From Pseudomonas sp. P8_229 (GTDB lineage: Bacteria > Pseudomonadota > Gammaproteobacteria > Pseudomonadales > Pseudomonadaceae), in contig NZ_CP125378.1 of NCBI RefSeq assembly GCF_034008635.1, positions 834,501-898,500 on the forward strand: a stretch of DNA of 64,000 bases, written 5' to 3'. Both the position numbers and the translations under genes were made by a program. Positions 1 to 7,947 of the stretch are shown here, piece by piece (the first letter of the stretch is position 1; each line of letters opens with the position of its first letter). A model generated the notes under the pieces. The model saw only the letters and a list, made by a program, of their open reading frames with translations, was not told the origin of the DNA and made no database searches.

Positions 1-525
1 CAGCAAGGCGATACTCCAGCGCGGCTCGGCCTGACTCAGGTCGCGCAGCACGTTCTCGACGATCAGCTTGGATTGGCCGTAAGGGTTGGTTGGGGTGCCG
101 GTGGGGAAATCCTCGCGGATCGGCATCTGCTCGGGCTCGCCATACACCGTGGCCGACGAGCTGAACACCAGGCGGAATACCCCTGCCGCGGCCATCGCCT
201 GGCACAGCGTAACGCTGCCACCGACGTTGTTCTCGTAGTACTCCAGCGGCTTGCGCACGCTCTCGCCGACGGCCTTGAGCCCGGCGAAATGCAGGACGGC
301 GTCGATGGGGTGTTCGCGAAAAATCCGGTCCAGCAACGCCCGGTCGCAGACATCGCCGCGAATCATCAACGCACTTTTGCCGCAAATACCTTCCACCGCG
401 TGCAGTGCCGCATCGCTGCTGTTGCAAAGATTATCCAGTACAACAACTTCATAACCTGCTTCAAGCAGCGCAAGTGTGGTGTGCGAGCCGATATAGCCGG
501 CACCACCCGTTACCAGAATCTTCAT
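1..525 (-). CDS. galE: UDP-glucose 4-epimerase, 3' end cut by window edge
   Basis: The reading frame encodes the first 175 residues of an extended short-chain dehydrogenase that interconverts UDP-glucose and UDP-galactose in the cytosol. The N-terminus has the Rossmann glycine motif GGAGYIGSH. Further on are the catalytic-region serines in FSSSATVYG and the active-site Tyr-Lys pair in NPYGQSK. The ATG at 525 is chosen because the protein then begins MKILVTGGAGYIGSH as the family does; an in-frame ATG lies five codons upstream. The gene diverges from galU and abuts an exopolysaccharide locus, which suggests it feeds UDP-galactose to that polymer (inference). The C-terminal half lies outside the window. 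Confidence 0.95.
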   Translation of the reverse strand, partial: MKILVTGGAGYIGSHTTLALLEAGYEVVVLDNLCNSSDAALHAVEGICGKSALMIRGDVCDRALLDRIFREHPIDAVLHFAGLKAVGESVRKPLEYYENNVGGSVTLCQAMAAAGVFRLVFSSSATVYGEPEQMPIREDFPTGTPTNPYGQSKLIVENVLRDLSQAEPRWSIALL

Positions 526-914
526 AGCGCGGTCCGTCATTGAATAAGTGACAAGTAGCGTGTCAAGTCCCTTTTATTGATTCTGTGGCGCACCGCACAA
601 TCAGGGACGACAACAACCTCAAACAAAATCAGTTCAACCACTGGCAATAAGTATTTTTGCAGGTCAAACTGTATTGCCCGGTACTTATTAGCACCCCAAG
701 TACACTCGTCACTATCAACAGATACCGACTAAAAATAACTAACAAGACTGTCACCGACATCTCATAACATTGTCATGTTTTACCGCGCCTGCTAATTGCC
801 ATTAACTACCCGACTCAGGTATTAAAGCAGTCTTTCAATATTCATTGAAACTTGCACACCTTCGTTAGTGCGCGCACCCGTTGGCTGTGCTCCATGACTG
901 TTCAGGATACTTTT
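526..914. promoter_or_regulatory. Divergent galE/galU intergenic region
   Basis: This AT-richer 389-base gap separates two divergent sugar-nucleotide genes and has no convincing ORF. It contains an inverted repeat GTACTT at 681-686 and AAGTAC at 698-703, a TTAGCACC word at 688-695, and the block GACTAAAAATAACT at 727-740. The same 14-base block recurs in the other divergent gap of the locus near 11933. I infer promoters and a common regulator site but cannot name the regulator. Confidence 0.5.
727..740 (+). promoter_or_regulatory. Shared motif GACTAAAAATAACT, copy 1
   Basis: This 14-base string is identical to 11933-11946 in the other divergent promoter region of the exopolysaccharide locus, and both copies are preceded by TACC. 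It lies 174 bases upstream of the galU start. A regulator site or promoter element is inferred from its recurrence alone. Confidence 0.4.
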
Positions 915-1748
915 ATGATTCGTAAATGTTTGTTCCCCGCCGCCGGTTACGGCACGCGTTTCTTGCCGGCCACCAAAGCCATGCCCAAAGAAATGCTGCC
1001 GATCGTCAACAAGCCGTTGATCGAATACGCCGTCGAAGAAGCACGGGACGCCGGCCTGCAACACATGGCCATCGTCACCGGTCGGGGCAAGCGTGCGCTG
1101 GAAGACCACTTCGACATCAGCTACGAACTCGAACACCAGATCCGTGGTACCGAGAAAGAGAAATTTCTCGCCGGCACCCGCGAGCTGATCGACACCTGCA
1201 CCTTCTCCTACACCCGTCAGGTGGAAATGAAGGGTCTGGGCCACGCGATTCTCAGCGGCCGTCCGCTGATCGGCGACGAACCCTTCGCCGTGGTGCTGGC
1301 CGATGACCTGTGCCTGAACCTGGAAGGTGACGGCGTGCTCACGCAGATGATCCAGCTGTACAAGAAATTCCGCTGCTCGATCGTCGCCATCCAGGAAGTC
1401 CCGGCCGACCAGACCCACAAGTACGGAGTCATCGCCGGCGAGCTGATTTCCGACGGCATCTACCGGGTCAACCACATGGTGGAAAAACCGGCGCCGCAAG
1501 ACGCCCCATCGAACCTGGCAATTATCGGGCGCTACATCCTGACCCCGGACATCTTCGACCTGATCGCCGACACTGAACCTGGCAAGGGTGGGGAGATCCA
1601 GATCACCGACGCACTGATGAAACAGGCGCAAAACGGTTGCGTGCTGGCCTACAAGTTCAAGGGCCTGCGCTTCGACTGCGGCGACGCCGAGGGTTACTTG
1701 CAGGCGACCAATTTCTGCTACGACAACGTGTACCTCAAGGGCCGCTGA
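915..1748 (+). CDS. galU: UTP-glucose-1-phosphate uridylyltransferase
   Basis: This 277-residue protein makes UDP-glucose from UTP and glucose-1-phosphate. It has the nucleotidyltransferase signature GYGTRFLPATKAMPKEMLPI at residues 11-30, then GRGKRALEDHFD, the metal-binding ADD in VVLADDLCLN, and KGLRFDCGDAEGYL near the C-terminus. The length is normal for the family. The ATG at 915 is preferred because the product then begins MIRKCLFPAAGYG; a longer start at 894 exists and neither has a strong ribosome-binding site. It is divergent from galE and 37 bases upstream of the next gene, so the two are probably co-transcribed and supply precursors for the polysaccharide encoded alongside. Confidence 0.96.
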   Translation: MIRKCLFPAAGYGTRFLPATKAMPKEMLPIVNKPLIEYAVEEARDAGLQHMAIVTGRGKRALEDHFDISYELEHQIRGTEKEKFLAGTRELIDTCTFSYTRQVEMKGLGHAILSGRPLIGDEPFAVVLADDLCLNLEGDGVLTQMIQLYKKFRCSIVAIQEVPADQTHKYGVIAGELISDGIYRVNHMVEKPAPQDAPSNLAIIGRYILTPDIFDLIADTEPGKGGEIQITDALMKQAQNGCVLAYKFKGLRFDCGDAEGYLQATNFCYDNVYLKGR

Positions 1749-1785
1749 GACGGTTCCCCGCCCACTTCTCTTTCAGGAGACCAGC

Positions 1786-2199
1786 ATGAACATGGCACAA
1801 CATTCAGCGGACATTGAGCGGGAGGTGGGCAACCTCGGGGTGGTGAACTGGCTGTCACGCCATCAGCCGTTGCCCAGCGCCAACGAGTCCTGGCTGGGGA
1901 GCATTCTGCTGGTGGAGCGTATCGGCATGTTCCCCGCGTCCGGCGACATTCGGCGGACGCTGGCGGATCCCTATCCCCTGCTCGCTCACCTGAAAAAAAG
2001 CTATGCCGAGCAGGCGCTGGAAATGGACGACCGTGACGGCCTGAAAGTGATCTTCAGCGACTGGCGCTTCCGCGTGCGCCTGTGCTGCAACGAACCGGCG
2101 ATCATCATCAATGTCGAGACTCGTTGTGCCACGCAACTGATGCCGCAGAAGCTCGCGGAGTTGCTGAGTCAAGTCGACGCTTTTCAGCAGGACACCTGA
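1786..2199 (+). CDS. Orphan phosphomannomutase domain IV-like protein
   Basis: The 137-residue product resembles only the C-terminal domain of ManB/CpsG phosphomannomutase. Residues 49-55 read FPASGDI and residues 84-98 read DGLKVIFSDWRFRVR, matching the FPASGEI and DGI-FADWRFNLR stretches of the E. coli enzyme as I recall it. The phosphate-binding loop, normally RTSNTEP, is RLCCNEP at 98-104, so two of the usual ligand residues are altered. The phosphoserine and metal-binding domains are absent, so catalysis is not expected. A good ribosome-binding site, AGGAGA, precedes the ATG. It follows galU closely. It may be a decayed phosphohexomutase or a domain kept for another role; the assignment rests on motif similarity only. 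Confidence 0.75.
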   Translation: MNMAQHSADIEREVGNLGVVNWLSRHQPLPSANESWLGSILLVERIGMFPASGDIRRTLADPYPLLAHLKKSYAEQALEMDDRDGLKVIFSDWRFRVRLCCNEPAIIINVETRCATQLMPQKLAELLSQVDAFQQDT

Positions 2200-2205
2200 T
2201 CGACC

Positions 2206-2230
2206 TCACGCAGAGCGTGGGGAACGATCA
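2206..2230. repeat. Single REP element (CGTTCCCACGC family)
   Basis: The short palindrome around CACGCAGAGCGTGGGGAACG matches one arm of the larger element at 22309-22418. It sits between the convergent ends of the orphan mutase-domain gene and the SGNH hydrolase and covers the latter's stop codon. Confidence 0.6.
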
Positions 2231-3358
2231 TCGTGGCGACACGTCGCAACGATCCTTGGTGCCGGTGATCCAGCCATAGAAATAATCGGCAATCACCTTC
2301 CCGCCCGTGGCCGGCTGCGGATGAATCTTGTCCGGGCCGATCATCGCGGCGGCATACCGTTTGACGTCAGGCCCAAAGGCGCATTGCAGATTGGCGAAAC
2401 CCAGATGCTGCTCATGCGCCCACGGCTGCAAGACCTGTGCGTACGCTGACATCGGATAGGCGCTGGAGCGCGTGGTGTCCTGACGCATGATCAGGTTGAT
2501 GCTCGCCGCCGGTTGAATCTCGCGGATCATCGCCACCAGACCCTGAACGTTCTGCAGATACTGTTCGGGTTTGACGCCGAAGCCCTGGTCGTTGCCGCCG
2601 AGCATGATCAGGTAAATGTCGGCGGGGATCGTCGACACGGCGGCTTTCCACTGCGCCTGCCATTGCGGATCCTGGTGATAGAAGTCCGCCGATGCCGCGC
2701 CCGATGCCGCCAGTTTTGATACGCGCACGCCGTTTTGATCGTTGCTCATCCACAGGCCAAACAACGTCGGCGCGCCCTTCACGACTTCCAGTTTGAACGA
2801 CCAGTCTGCCGCTGACGAGAGACCTGCAAGCGGCACTTGCTGAACGCCCGAGCCTTCAAGTTTCAGCGGTTTCCAGTCTTCCGAGGGCGTCCAGCGGTAG
2901 CGCAGCTCTGCGGACTCGCCGTTGCCCAGGTAGAGCAATTTCGCTTGGGTGACGACGGTGTTGATCGTCGGTGTCGGACGGGCGTCGATCTGAAGCCAGG
3001 CACCGGGTTTGCCGGTGACCGTGCGGCTGTCGGGGCTGGCCTGACCGAGGCCGGACACCTGCCAGCCACCGCCGAAGTACTTCTCACTGCTGCGGGTGTA
3101 TTTGAAATGCGTGCCGCCCAGCGCCGCGCCATGGTTGAAGCCGACATGACCGGGACCGGCAAAACCGACCTCCCCAGCCACGCGCTGCACCAGTTTGTTC
3201 AGGTAGAAATCCTGCCCGGCGCTGTAGCTGTCGCCGATCACCGAGACCGACAGAACCCTCCCGGCCTTGCCTTCGCGCCACTGTGCAAAACGTTCGCGGG
3301 CATCGCCCACCTCAACCACCGACGCCGCAACGGGTTGAGCGTCATCCACTGCCAACAT
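2228..3358 (-). CDS. SGNH/GDSL-family hydrolase
   Basis: The 376-residue protein carries the SGNH blocks: IGDSYSAG with the nucleophile Ser44, LGGNDQG with the oxyanion Asn, and DKIHP with Asp343 and His346 as the rest of the triad. Such enzymes often remove or transfer acetyl groups on polysaccharides. No signal peptide is visible: the N-terminus MLAVDDAQPV is polar, and the ATG is supported by AAGGAA at good spacing. It is the last gene of the minus-strand exopolysaccharide operon, 86 bases after the acyltransferase with a REP element between. Together these suggest O-acylation and deacylation of the polymer (inference). The actual substrate is unknown. Confidence 0.85.
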   Translation of the reverse strand: MLAVDDAQPVAASVVEVGDARERFAQWREGKAGRVLSVSVIGDSYSAGQDFYLNKLVQRVAGEVGFAGPGHVGFNHGAALGGTHFKYTRSSEKYFGGGWQVSGLGQASPDSRTVTGKPGAWLQIDARPTPTINTVVTQAKLLYLGNGESAELRYRWTPSEDWKPLKLEGSGVQQVPLAGLSSAADWSFKLEVVKGAPTLFGLWMSNDQNGVRVSKLAASGAASADFYHQDPQWQAQWKAAVSTIPADIYLIMLGGNDQGFGVKPEQYLQNVQGLVAMIREIQPAASINLIMRQDTTRSSAYPMSAYAQVLQPWAHEQHLGFANLQCAFGPDVKRYAAAMIGPDKIHPQPATGGKVIADYFYGWITGTKDRCDVSPR

Positions 3359-3414
3359 GTTTTATTTCCTTCAATCTGGAATCAGAGGACTGGATTTGTG
3401 GCAATCACCCGATC

Positions 3415-3442
3415 CTTGTGGGAGCAGGCTTGCTCGCGAAGC
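3415..3442. repeat. Single REP element (GTGGGAGC family)
   Basis: The palindromic unit TGTGGGAGCAGGCTTGCTCG and its flank match the arms of the REP pairs seen elsewhere in the window. It lies inside the polysaccharide operon, between the acyltransferase stop and the SGNH hydrolase start, where it could affect mRNA stability or partial termination. Confidence 0.65.
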
Positions 3443-3444
3443 TT

Positions 3445-4488
3445 TCAGCTATGGGTCTGCACCACCGGAGCAATGCTCGTCGCCGGTTTTTTCTTCGCCG
3501 CACGCTCTCCCAGAAACAGCACCGAAGTAACATTGAAGCGACTGAAAATCATCGACAGCACCACCGGCCCCAACAGGCCAGACAGCAGTCCGCCGAGCAC
3601 CAGAATGCTTTCGTCTTTCACACCCAACCGCCCCATGACAAATCGCGAAGTCGCCGCGAACAGCACATGGAACAGAAAGATCGCGTAAGAGTACCCGCCC
3701 AGCCAGGTCAACCACTTCGAGCGCATGTCACTCGACAGCAAAGCGATGCAGGACACACACCCCACGCTCAACCCGATCAGACTGCGGCGATCGACAATCA
3801 ACTCGCGATCAATCGCCGCCACGTACAGCAACGTCAACGAAATCAGCACAAACACCAGCGGCCCGATCACCTTGAACCGTTGCTTCAACGCCTCGACATT
3901 TTCCTGCCCGATCATCCCGGCCACGAAAAACGGCAGCAGGTAAATCGCGCCATTGATGCCGAACGCATCGAGCTTGAACGGCGGCAGCAGAAACACCGCC
4001 GCCGCGAACGCGAACAGCACATACAAGCGCGTCATCGAGCGCAGCATCCCGCGCCATTCCAGCAGACCGACGAACATGAAAATGATGAACACCGCCTGCA
4101 AGAACCAGAAGTGGTTGACCGGCACCCAGAACGACAACAGCGCATCGATCACCCCGACGTCCTTGTTCACGCCCGGCCCCACCGCCTGCAACACCGAGAA
4201 CGGCACGCCGACGCAAAACAGCGGCACGATCAGCCGCCGCACCTTGCCACTGAAAAACGCGGAAAAGTCATTGCCGCGAATTTTGTAGATCGAATAGATG
4301 TAGCCGGAAATGAAGGTGAACAGCGGCATGCGCACGTACACCATGGAGTCGGCGATGACCCGGAACGGCGAGCCGATATCGATTTTCAGCCCTCCGCCCA
4401 ACGGGCCGATGACGTGATAGAGCACCAGCAGCAGGCACGCCAGGCCGCGCAGGGTTTCGATCTCCAGGGACTTTTTCTTGCTCGACAT
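3445..4488 (-). CDS. Acyltransferase 3 family membrane protein
   Basis: This 347-residue protein has about ten hydrophobic segments. Near the N-terminus is the family motif LRGLACLLLVLYH with Arg14 and His25, used for acyl transfer across the inner membrane; FLFHVLFA lies later. Members add acetyl or other acyl groups to O-antigens, exopolysaccharides or Nod factors. The ATG at 4488 lies 12 bases after the upstream polymerase gene, with AGG-rich sequence as a likely ribosome-binding site. Its place next to Wzx and Wzy-like genes points to O-acylation of the exported polysaccharide. The C-terminal tail is short, basic and Ala/Pro-rich. The specific acceptor cannot be told. Confidence 0.9.
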   Translation of the reverse strand: MSSKKKSLEIETLRGLACLLLVLYHVIGPLGGGLKIDIGSPFRVIADSMVYVRMPLFTFISGYIYSIYKIRGNDFSAFFSGKVRRLIVPLFCVGVPFSVLQAVGPGVNKDVGVIDALLSFWVPVNHFWFLQAVFIIFMFVGLLEWRGMLRSMTRLYVLFAFAAAVFLLPPFKLDAFGINGAIYLLPFFVAGMIGQENVEALKQRFKVIGPLVFVLISLTLLYVAAIDRELIVDRRSLIGLSVGCVSCIALLSSDMRSKWLTWLGGYSYAIFLFHVLFAATSRFVMGRLGVKDESILVLGGLLSGLLGPVVLSMIFSRFNVTSVLFLGERAAKKKPATSIAPVVQTHS

Positions 4489-4500
4489 ACAGCACCTGCC

Positions 4501-5604
4501 TCAATTCAGAACTCTTGATTCAACCCGCACCGGTTTGTTCGCGCGCAACATCAGGCCCAGCCCGACAAACAGCACCGGCACCACCATGGAAAAGTGCCGG
4601 GCGAAGGAGCCGAAGTCCGGCTCGAACAAACCTTGAACCAGCAGAAACGCCAGCGGAATCGCGATCAGTTCCTTGGGTTTGGTCTCGATCGGCGCGCCTT
4701 TGTAATCGGTGGAGGTGATGACTTTGAACAGCAGCAGCGCGGTCATGATCATCAGCGCAACAAAGATCACCTGACCGGGCCCCGACAACAGAATCAGCTC
4801 CACCGGAAACGACAACCGGAAGAAGATGATCATCGAGTCCAGTGCCTGCGAGACGAAATCACTGCCGGTGAGCCACGAGACAATCAGCGATTTCGAGCCC
4901 TCCTCGCCCGCCGTGCGCAACTCGTTGTTGCTGGCGCGGATCGACGACACTGGAAACCCCAGCGCCAACTGAATCGCCATGGCCACCGCCAGGTAAAACA
5001 GGAACAGCATCAGGAAGAAGGTGAAGCGCGACACGTACTTTTTCATCATGCAAACGCCGACCCAGGACAGCGAAAACAGAATCCAGTAAGGCCGGATCAG
5101 CACGCCGTAGATCACCGCCGAGAGGAAAAAACCGCCGCGATATTTACGCGACAGCGAGCTGAACAAAATGCTCAACACCGCCACCGACACAATGATTTCC
5201 TTGGTCAGGTTTTCCAGAAAGAACGAACGCACCACGCCCCACAGGCACAGGGTGCCGAAGATCGCCAGCGGCATGCGCCGGAACACCACCACCGGAATCG
5301 CCGTGAGGAAGAAATTGCAGAACATCCCGTAGGCCCAGGCGTTGGTCAGGTTGATCCCGGTGGGCCGCAGCAGGAACGCCGAACACTCGTAGGAAGAGCG
5401 GTCCGGCGAGAACGGGTTCCAGAAATTACAGTTGTCGGCGCGCGCGTAGGACGACCACAACGTCATCGCATCCGGGCCCGGATCACGCGGGATCAACAGC
5501 GGCATCGCCACGGACAGAAACAACCCGGTGAACAGAATCAGGAACGACAGCGAGGAATCGAGTCTGCGTCCGCGAAACTCGATGCACGGCAACTTCAACC
5601 CCAT
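4501..5604 (-). CDS. Wzy-like polysaccharide polymerase or O-antigen ligase-like membrane protein
   Basis: The 367-residue product is a very hydrophobic inner-membrane protein with about ten predicted spans and a large loop around residues 35-65 (ARADNCNFWNPFSPDRSSYE). No strong family motif is visible. By position, between a Wzx-type flippase and an acyltransferase, it is the best candidate for the repeat-unit polymerase; such proteins diverge quickly. The ATG at 5604 overlaps the flippase stop by 10 bases, which suggests translational coupling. The frame is open further upstream, but only inside the flippase gene, so that longer reading is rejected. The function is inferred mainly from context. 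Confidence 0.75.
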   Translation of the reverse strand: MGLKLPCIEFRGRRLDSSLSFLILFTGLFLSVAMPLLIPRDPGPDAMTLWSSYARADNCNFWNPFSPDRSSYECSAFLLRPTGINLTNAWAYGMFCNFFLTAIPVVVFRRMPLAIFGTLCLWGVVRSFFLENLTKEIIVSVAVLSILFSSLSRKYRGGFFLSAVIYGVLIRPYWILFSLSWVGVCMMKKYVSRFTFFLMLFLFYLAVAMAIQLALGFPVSSIRASNNELRTAGEEGSKSLIVSWLTGSDFVSQALDSMIIFFRLSFPVELILLSGPGQVIFVALMIMTALLLFKVITSTDYKGAPIETKPKELIAIPLAFLLVQGLFEPDFGSFARHFSMVVPVLFVGLGLMLRANKPVRVESRVLN

Positions 5605-6824
5605 GCCAGCGCCCCTTTTGCGCGGGTCGCCCGGGTCAACAGAGCGATCACGCCGAGCTGCACGACGATCGCGAAGACATTGCCCCACGCCGCGCCATAA
5701 ATCGAATAGTGCTTGATCAGCAGATAGCTGACCGGCACCGACACCAGCAGGCAGATCGCCGCGCTGGCGAATGACACTCGACTGTTTTTCGAAGCGATCA
5801 GACCGCCCCAGACAATGTCGCCGATGGCCCGCAGGGCAAAGGAAAAGATCAGCACGCCGAGGATCGCGTTGTCCGGACGCGGCACGCTGGTGGCGACGTA
5901 ATCGAGCACCACGTTGAAGAACAGATAAATCAGCACCGCCACCGCCGCCGACACCACTAGCGAACGCATCACCCATTTGTTGACGAACAACTGCTTGAGC
6001 GTGAAAGCCTGTTGATCAGCCTGAAAACGCTTGGCCAGCACTGGAATGCCGACCACCGCCACCACCGCGTAAGACAACGCCTGCAAGGTGTTCGCCGCCG
6101 ACCACGCGTACACGTATTTACCGAGGCTGGCGTAGGGCTCGAGGTCGGCGATCAGAAAGCGCTCGGCGTACTGACTCAACGCGATCAACCCGGTGCCGAA
6201 ATAGAACGGTAGCCCGGCCTTCCACACGGTCGCCGTCGTCAGTGTCTCGCTGACCCGGCCCTTGTGCACATTCACCACGATCAGGTAACCGGCGATGATC
6301 ACCAATACGTTCGCGGCCACCCACAGCCACAGCACACTGGCGATGCCCGACACCCAGTCGAGCATCATCCCGCCCACCGCCAGCAGTGCCCAGAGGCCGG
6401 TCTTGATGAAAAACAGCAACGCGCCCGCCGTGGCTTTCTGCGCGGAAAACACGAACGAGTTGATCTCGAACGACAGGTGTTCGGTGAGCAGCACCAGCGT
6501 CACGCAGAGGATCAGCGCAGTGCTCGCCTCAACCTGCTGGAACAACGAGTAAACCCCCACCGTCAGCAGCGACAGCAGCAGCCCCACCGCCAGGTACAGC
6601 AGCAGGACTTTGTCGACCACCCGCCGCGAGCTGCCGCCGACACTGATCAGCCGATTGATCTCGGAACTGAAACCGACGCTGTAGAACTTCGAAGCGATCA
6701 GCGAAGCCGCAACCACCACCCCGTAAAACCCCAACGCTTCGTAGCCCAGGTAATGGGTGATGGCCAACACCAGCAAAAACTTCGCGCCCAAGGCTCCACC
6801 GCGAAGCAGCAGGCGAAATATCAT
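5595..6824 (-). CDS. Wzx-type polysaccharide flippase (MOP superfamily)
   Basis: The 409-residue membrane protein has about twelve hydrophobic segments and begins MIFRLLLRGGALGAKFLLVL, typical of polysaccharide-export flippases that move lipid-linked repeat units across the inner membrane. Its start codon overlaps the stop of the pyruvyl transferase gene as ATGA, and its 3' end overlaps the polymerase gene by 10 bases. It therefore sits in the tightest part of the operon. Basic and polar loops alternate with spans and no soluble domain is present. The family is clear, but the substrate is unknown. Confidence 0.88.
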   Translation of the reverse strand: MIFRLLLRGGALGAKFLLVLAITHYLGYEALGFYGVVVAASLIASKFYSVGFSSEINRLISVGGSSRRVVDKVLLLYLAVGLLLSLLTVGVYSLFQQVEASTALILCVTLVLLTEHLSFEINSFVFSAQKATAGALLFFIKTGLWALLAVGGMMLDWVSGIASVLWLWVAANVLVIIAGYLIVVNVHKGRVSETLTTATVWKAGLPFYFGTGLIALSQYAERFLIADLEPYASLGKYVYAWSAANTLQALSYAVVAVVGIPVLAKRFQADQQAFTLKQLFVNKWVMRSLVVSAAVAVLIYLFFNVVLDYVATSVPRPDNAILGVLIFSFALRAIGDIVWGGLIASKNSRVSFASAAICLLVSVPVSYLLIKHYSIYGAAWGNVFAIVVQLGVIALLTRATRAKGALAWG

Positions 6825-7933
6825 CGAACGATCCCTTTGATGATCTCGTCCATGGCCACGGTCTTTGCCTCGATCTCGCGGCAGGTATCGGTCAGCCGCT
6901 TGCCGAAATTCGCCAGTGCGTTCGGCGCGTAAACGGTGTCGATGATGGTGTCGACATTGATGTCGCCGCCGTTGATCACCCAGTCTTCCACGCCCATGTC
7001 CTGATAGGCGCCAAAGCCTTTGCGCTCATAACTGATGTGGTACGCCGGAACACCGGACAGCAGCGATTCGATGGCGCCGTGCAGACGCACCGAGATCACC
7101 AGGTCGGGCTGATATTTGGCAATCGTGGCCTTCAAAGGCAGCAGGTCTTCGGTAATGCCCAGCTCGCGATAGAACGCACCGTCATCGTTGCCGCGAACAG
7201 CGCTCTGTACCGCGCAGACCACTTTGCTTTTGTTCTTCAGGCGCTGCAGCAGCAACTTAAGGTTGGCAACGTAAGCGACCTTTTTTTCCTTGCTCCACTC
7301 TGGCGGCTTGCGCAGTACCACGCAGACAGTGGCCGGCGAGGCGGCGCAGCGGGTGAACTTGGGTTGCTGGAGGATCTTGCTGGCCAGTGACTGCACCGCC
7401 AGGTCCGGCGCGCGGTAGACGTTTTCGCAGGCATCGAACATTGCCGAGGAACGGTTATCGCGCACGAACACCGCGTCGGCGCTGGCGTAGTGCTCGACGA
7501 TCTTGCGGCTCTCGCCATGGAACGGGCCGATGCTTTGCGGCAGGTACACCGACGGCACCTTGCTGAGGATCGCCGTTTCCAGTTGCTTGGCGTGGCCGAG
7601 TTTCAGCTTGATGTGTTCGAAGGCGCTTTTGGAGCGCATGTAGCCGCCACCCACGCCAACGATCAGATCGGTTTTGCGCAACAGATCCGCCAGACCGGCA
7701 TACGACTGATTGAGGAACACTGCCTGTTTGACCCGTCCCAGGCCCTTGGCCGCCATCACCGGTGCGTTGAAACGCGGGTGCGGCAAGTAGGCGAAAGACT
7801 GCGGATCGGACGCCACGACATTGATCGCGGTGTCTTCGCCAAAGTTGCGCTGCACCAACGCGATGGCCAGATCGACGAGCAGGCCGTCACCGGAGTTGGA
7901 GGCACTGTAGCCGTGCAAAATCGTTACGTTCAT
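6821..7933 (-). CDS. Polysaccharide pyruvyl transferase family protein
   Basis: The 370-residue protein has the WcaK/AmsJ/CsaB-type pattern: NVTILHGYSASNSGD at the N-terminus, VGVGGGYMRSKS, then ISVRLHGAIESLLSG and YERKGFG in the C-terminal half. The SxRLHG and Y-x-K/RKG stretches are the hallmarks of enzymes that place ketal-linked pyruvate on sugars from phosphoenolpyruvate. Pyruvylation would add negative charge to the polymer. The ATG at 7933 is chosen because the product then starts at the conserved first strand; a longer TTG start at 7966 would overlap the glycosyltransferase. It lies 14 bases after that gene and overlaps the flippase start. Confidence 0.88.
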   Translation of the reverse strand: MNVTILHGYSASNSGDGLLVDLAIALVQRNFGEDTAINVVASDPQSFAYLPHPRFNAPVMAAKGLGRVKQAVFLNQSYAGLADLLRKTDLIVGVGGGYMRSKSAFEHIKLKLGHAKQLETAILSKVPSVYLPQSIGPFHGESRKIVEHYASADAVFVRDNRSSAMFDACENVYRAPDLAVQSLASKILQQPKFTRCAASPATVCVVLRKPPEWSKEKKVAYVANLKLLLQRLKNKSKVVCAVQSAVRGNDDGAFYRELGITEDLLPLKATIAKYQPDLVISVRLHGAIESLLSGVPAYHISYERKGFGAYQDMGVEDWVINGGDINVDTIIDTVYAPNALANFGKRLTDTCREIEAKTVAMDEIIKGIVR

Positions 7934-7947
7934 AAGCTGAGTTCTAC

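Noticed and set aside
3283..4518. Plus-strand frame of 411 codons opposite the acyltransferase
   Set aside because: It is extremely rich in Arg, His and Gln, and the opposite frame has a normal membrane protein.
4501..5976. Longer polymerase-like ORF beginning inside the flippase gene
   Set aside because: The extra residues are an out-of-frame reading of the flippase; the ATG at 5604 gives a normal membrane protein start.
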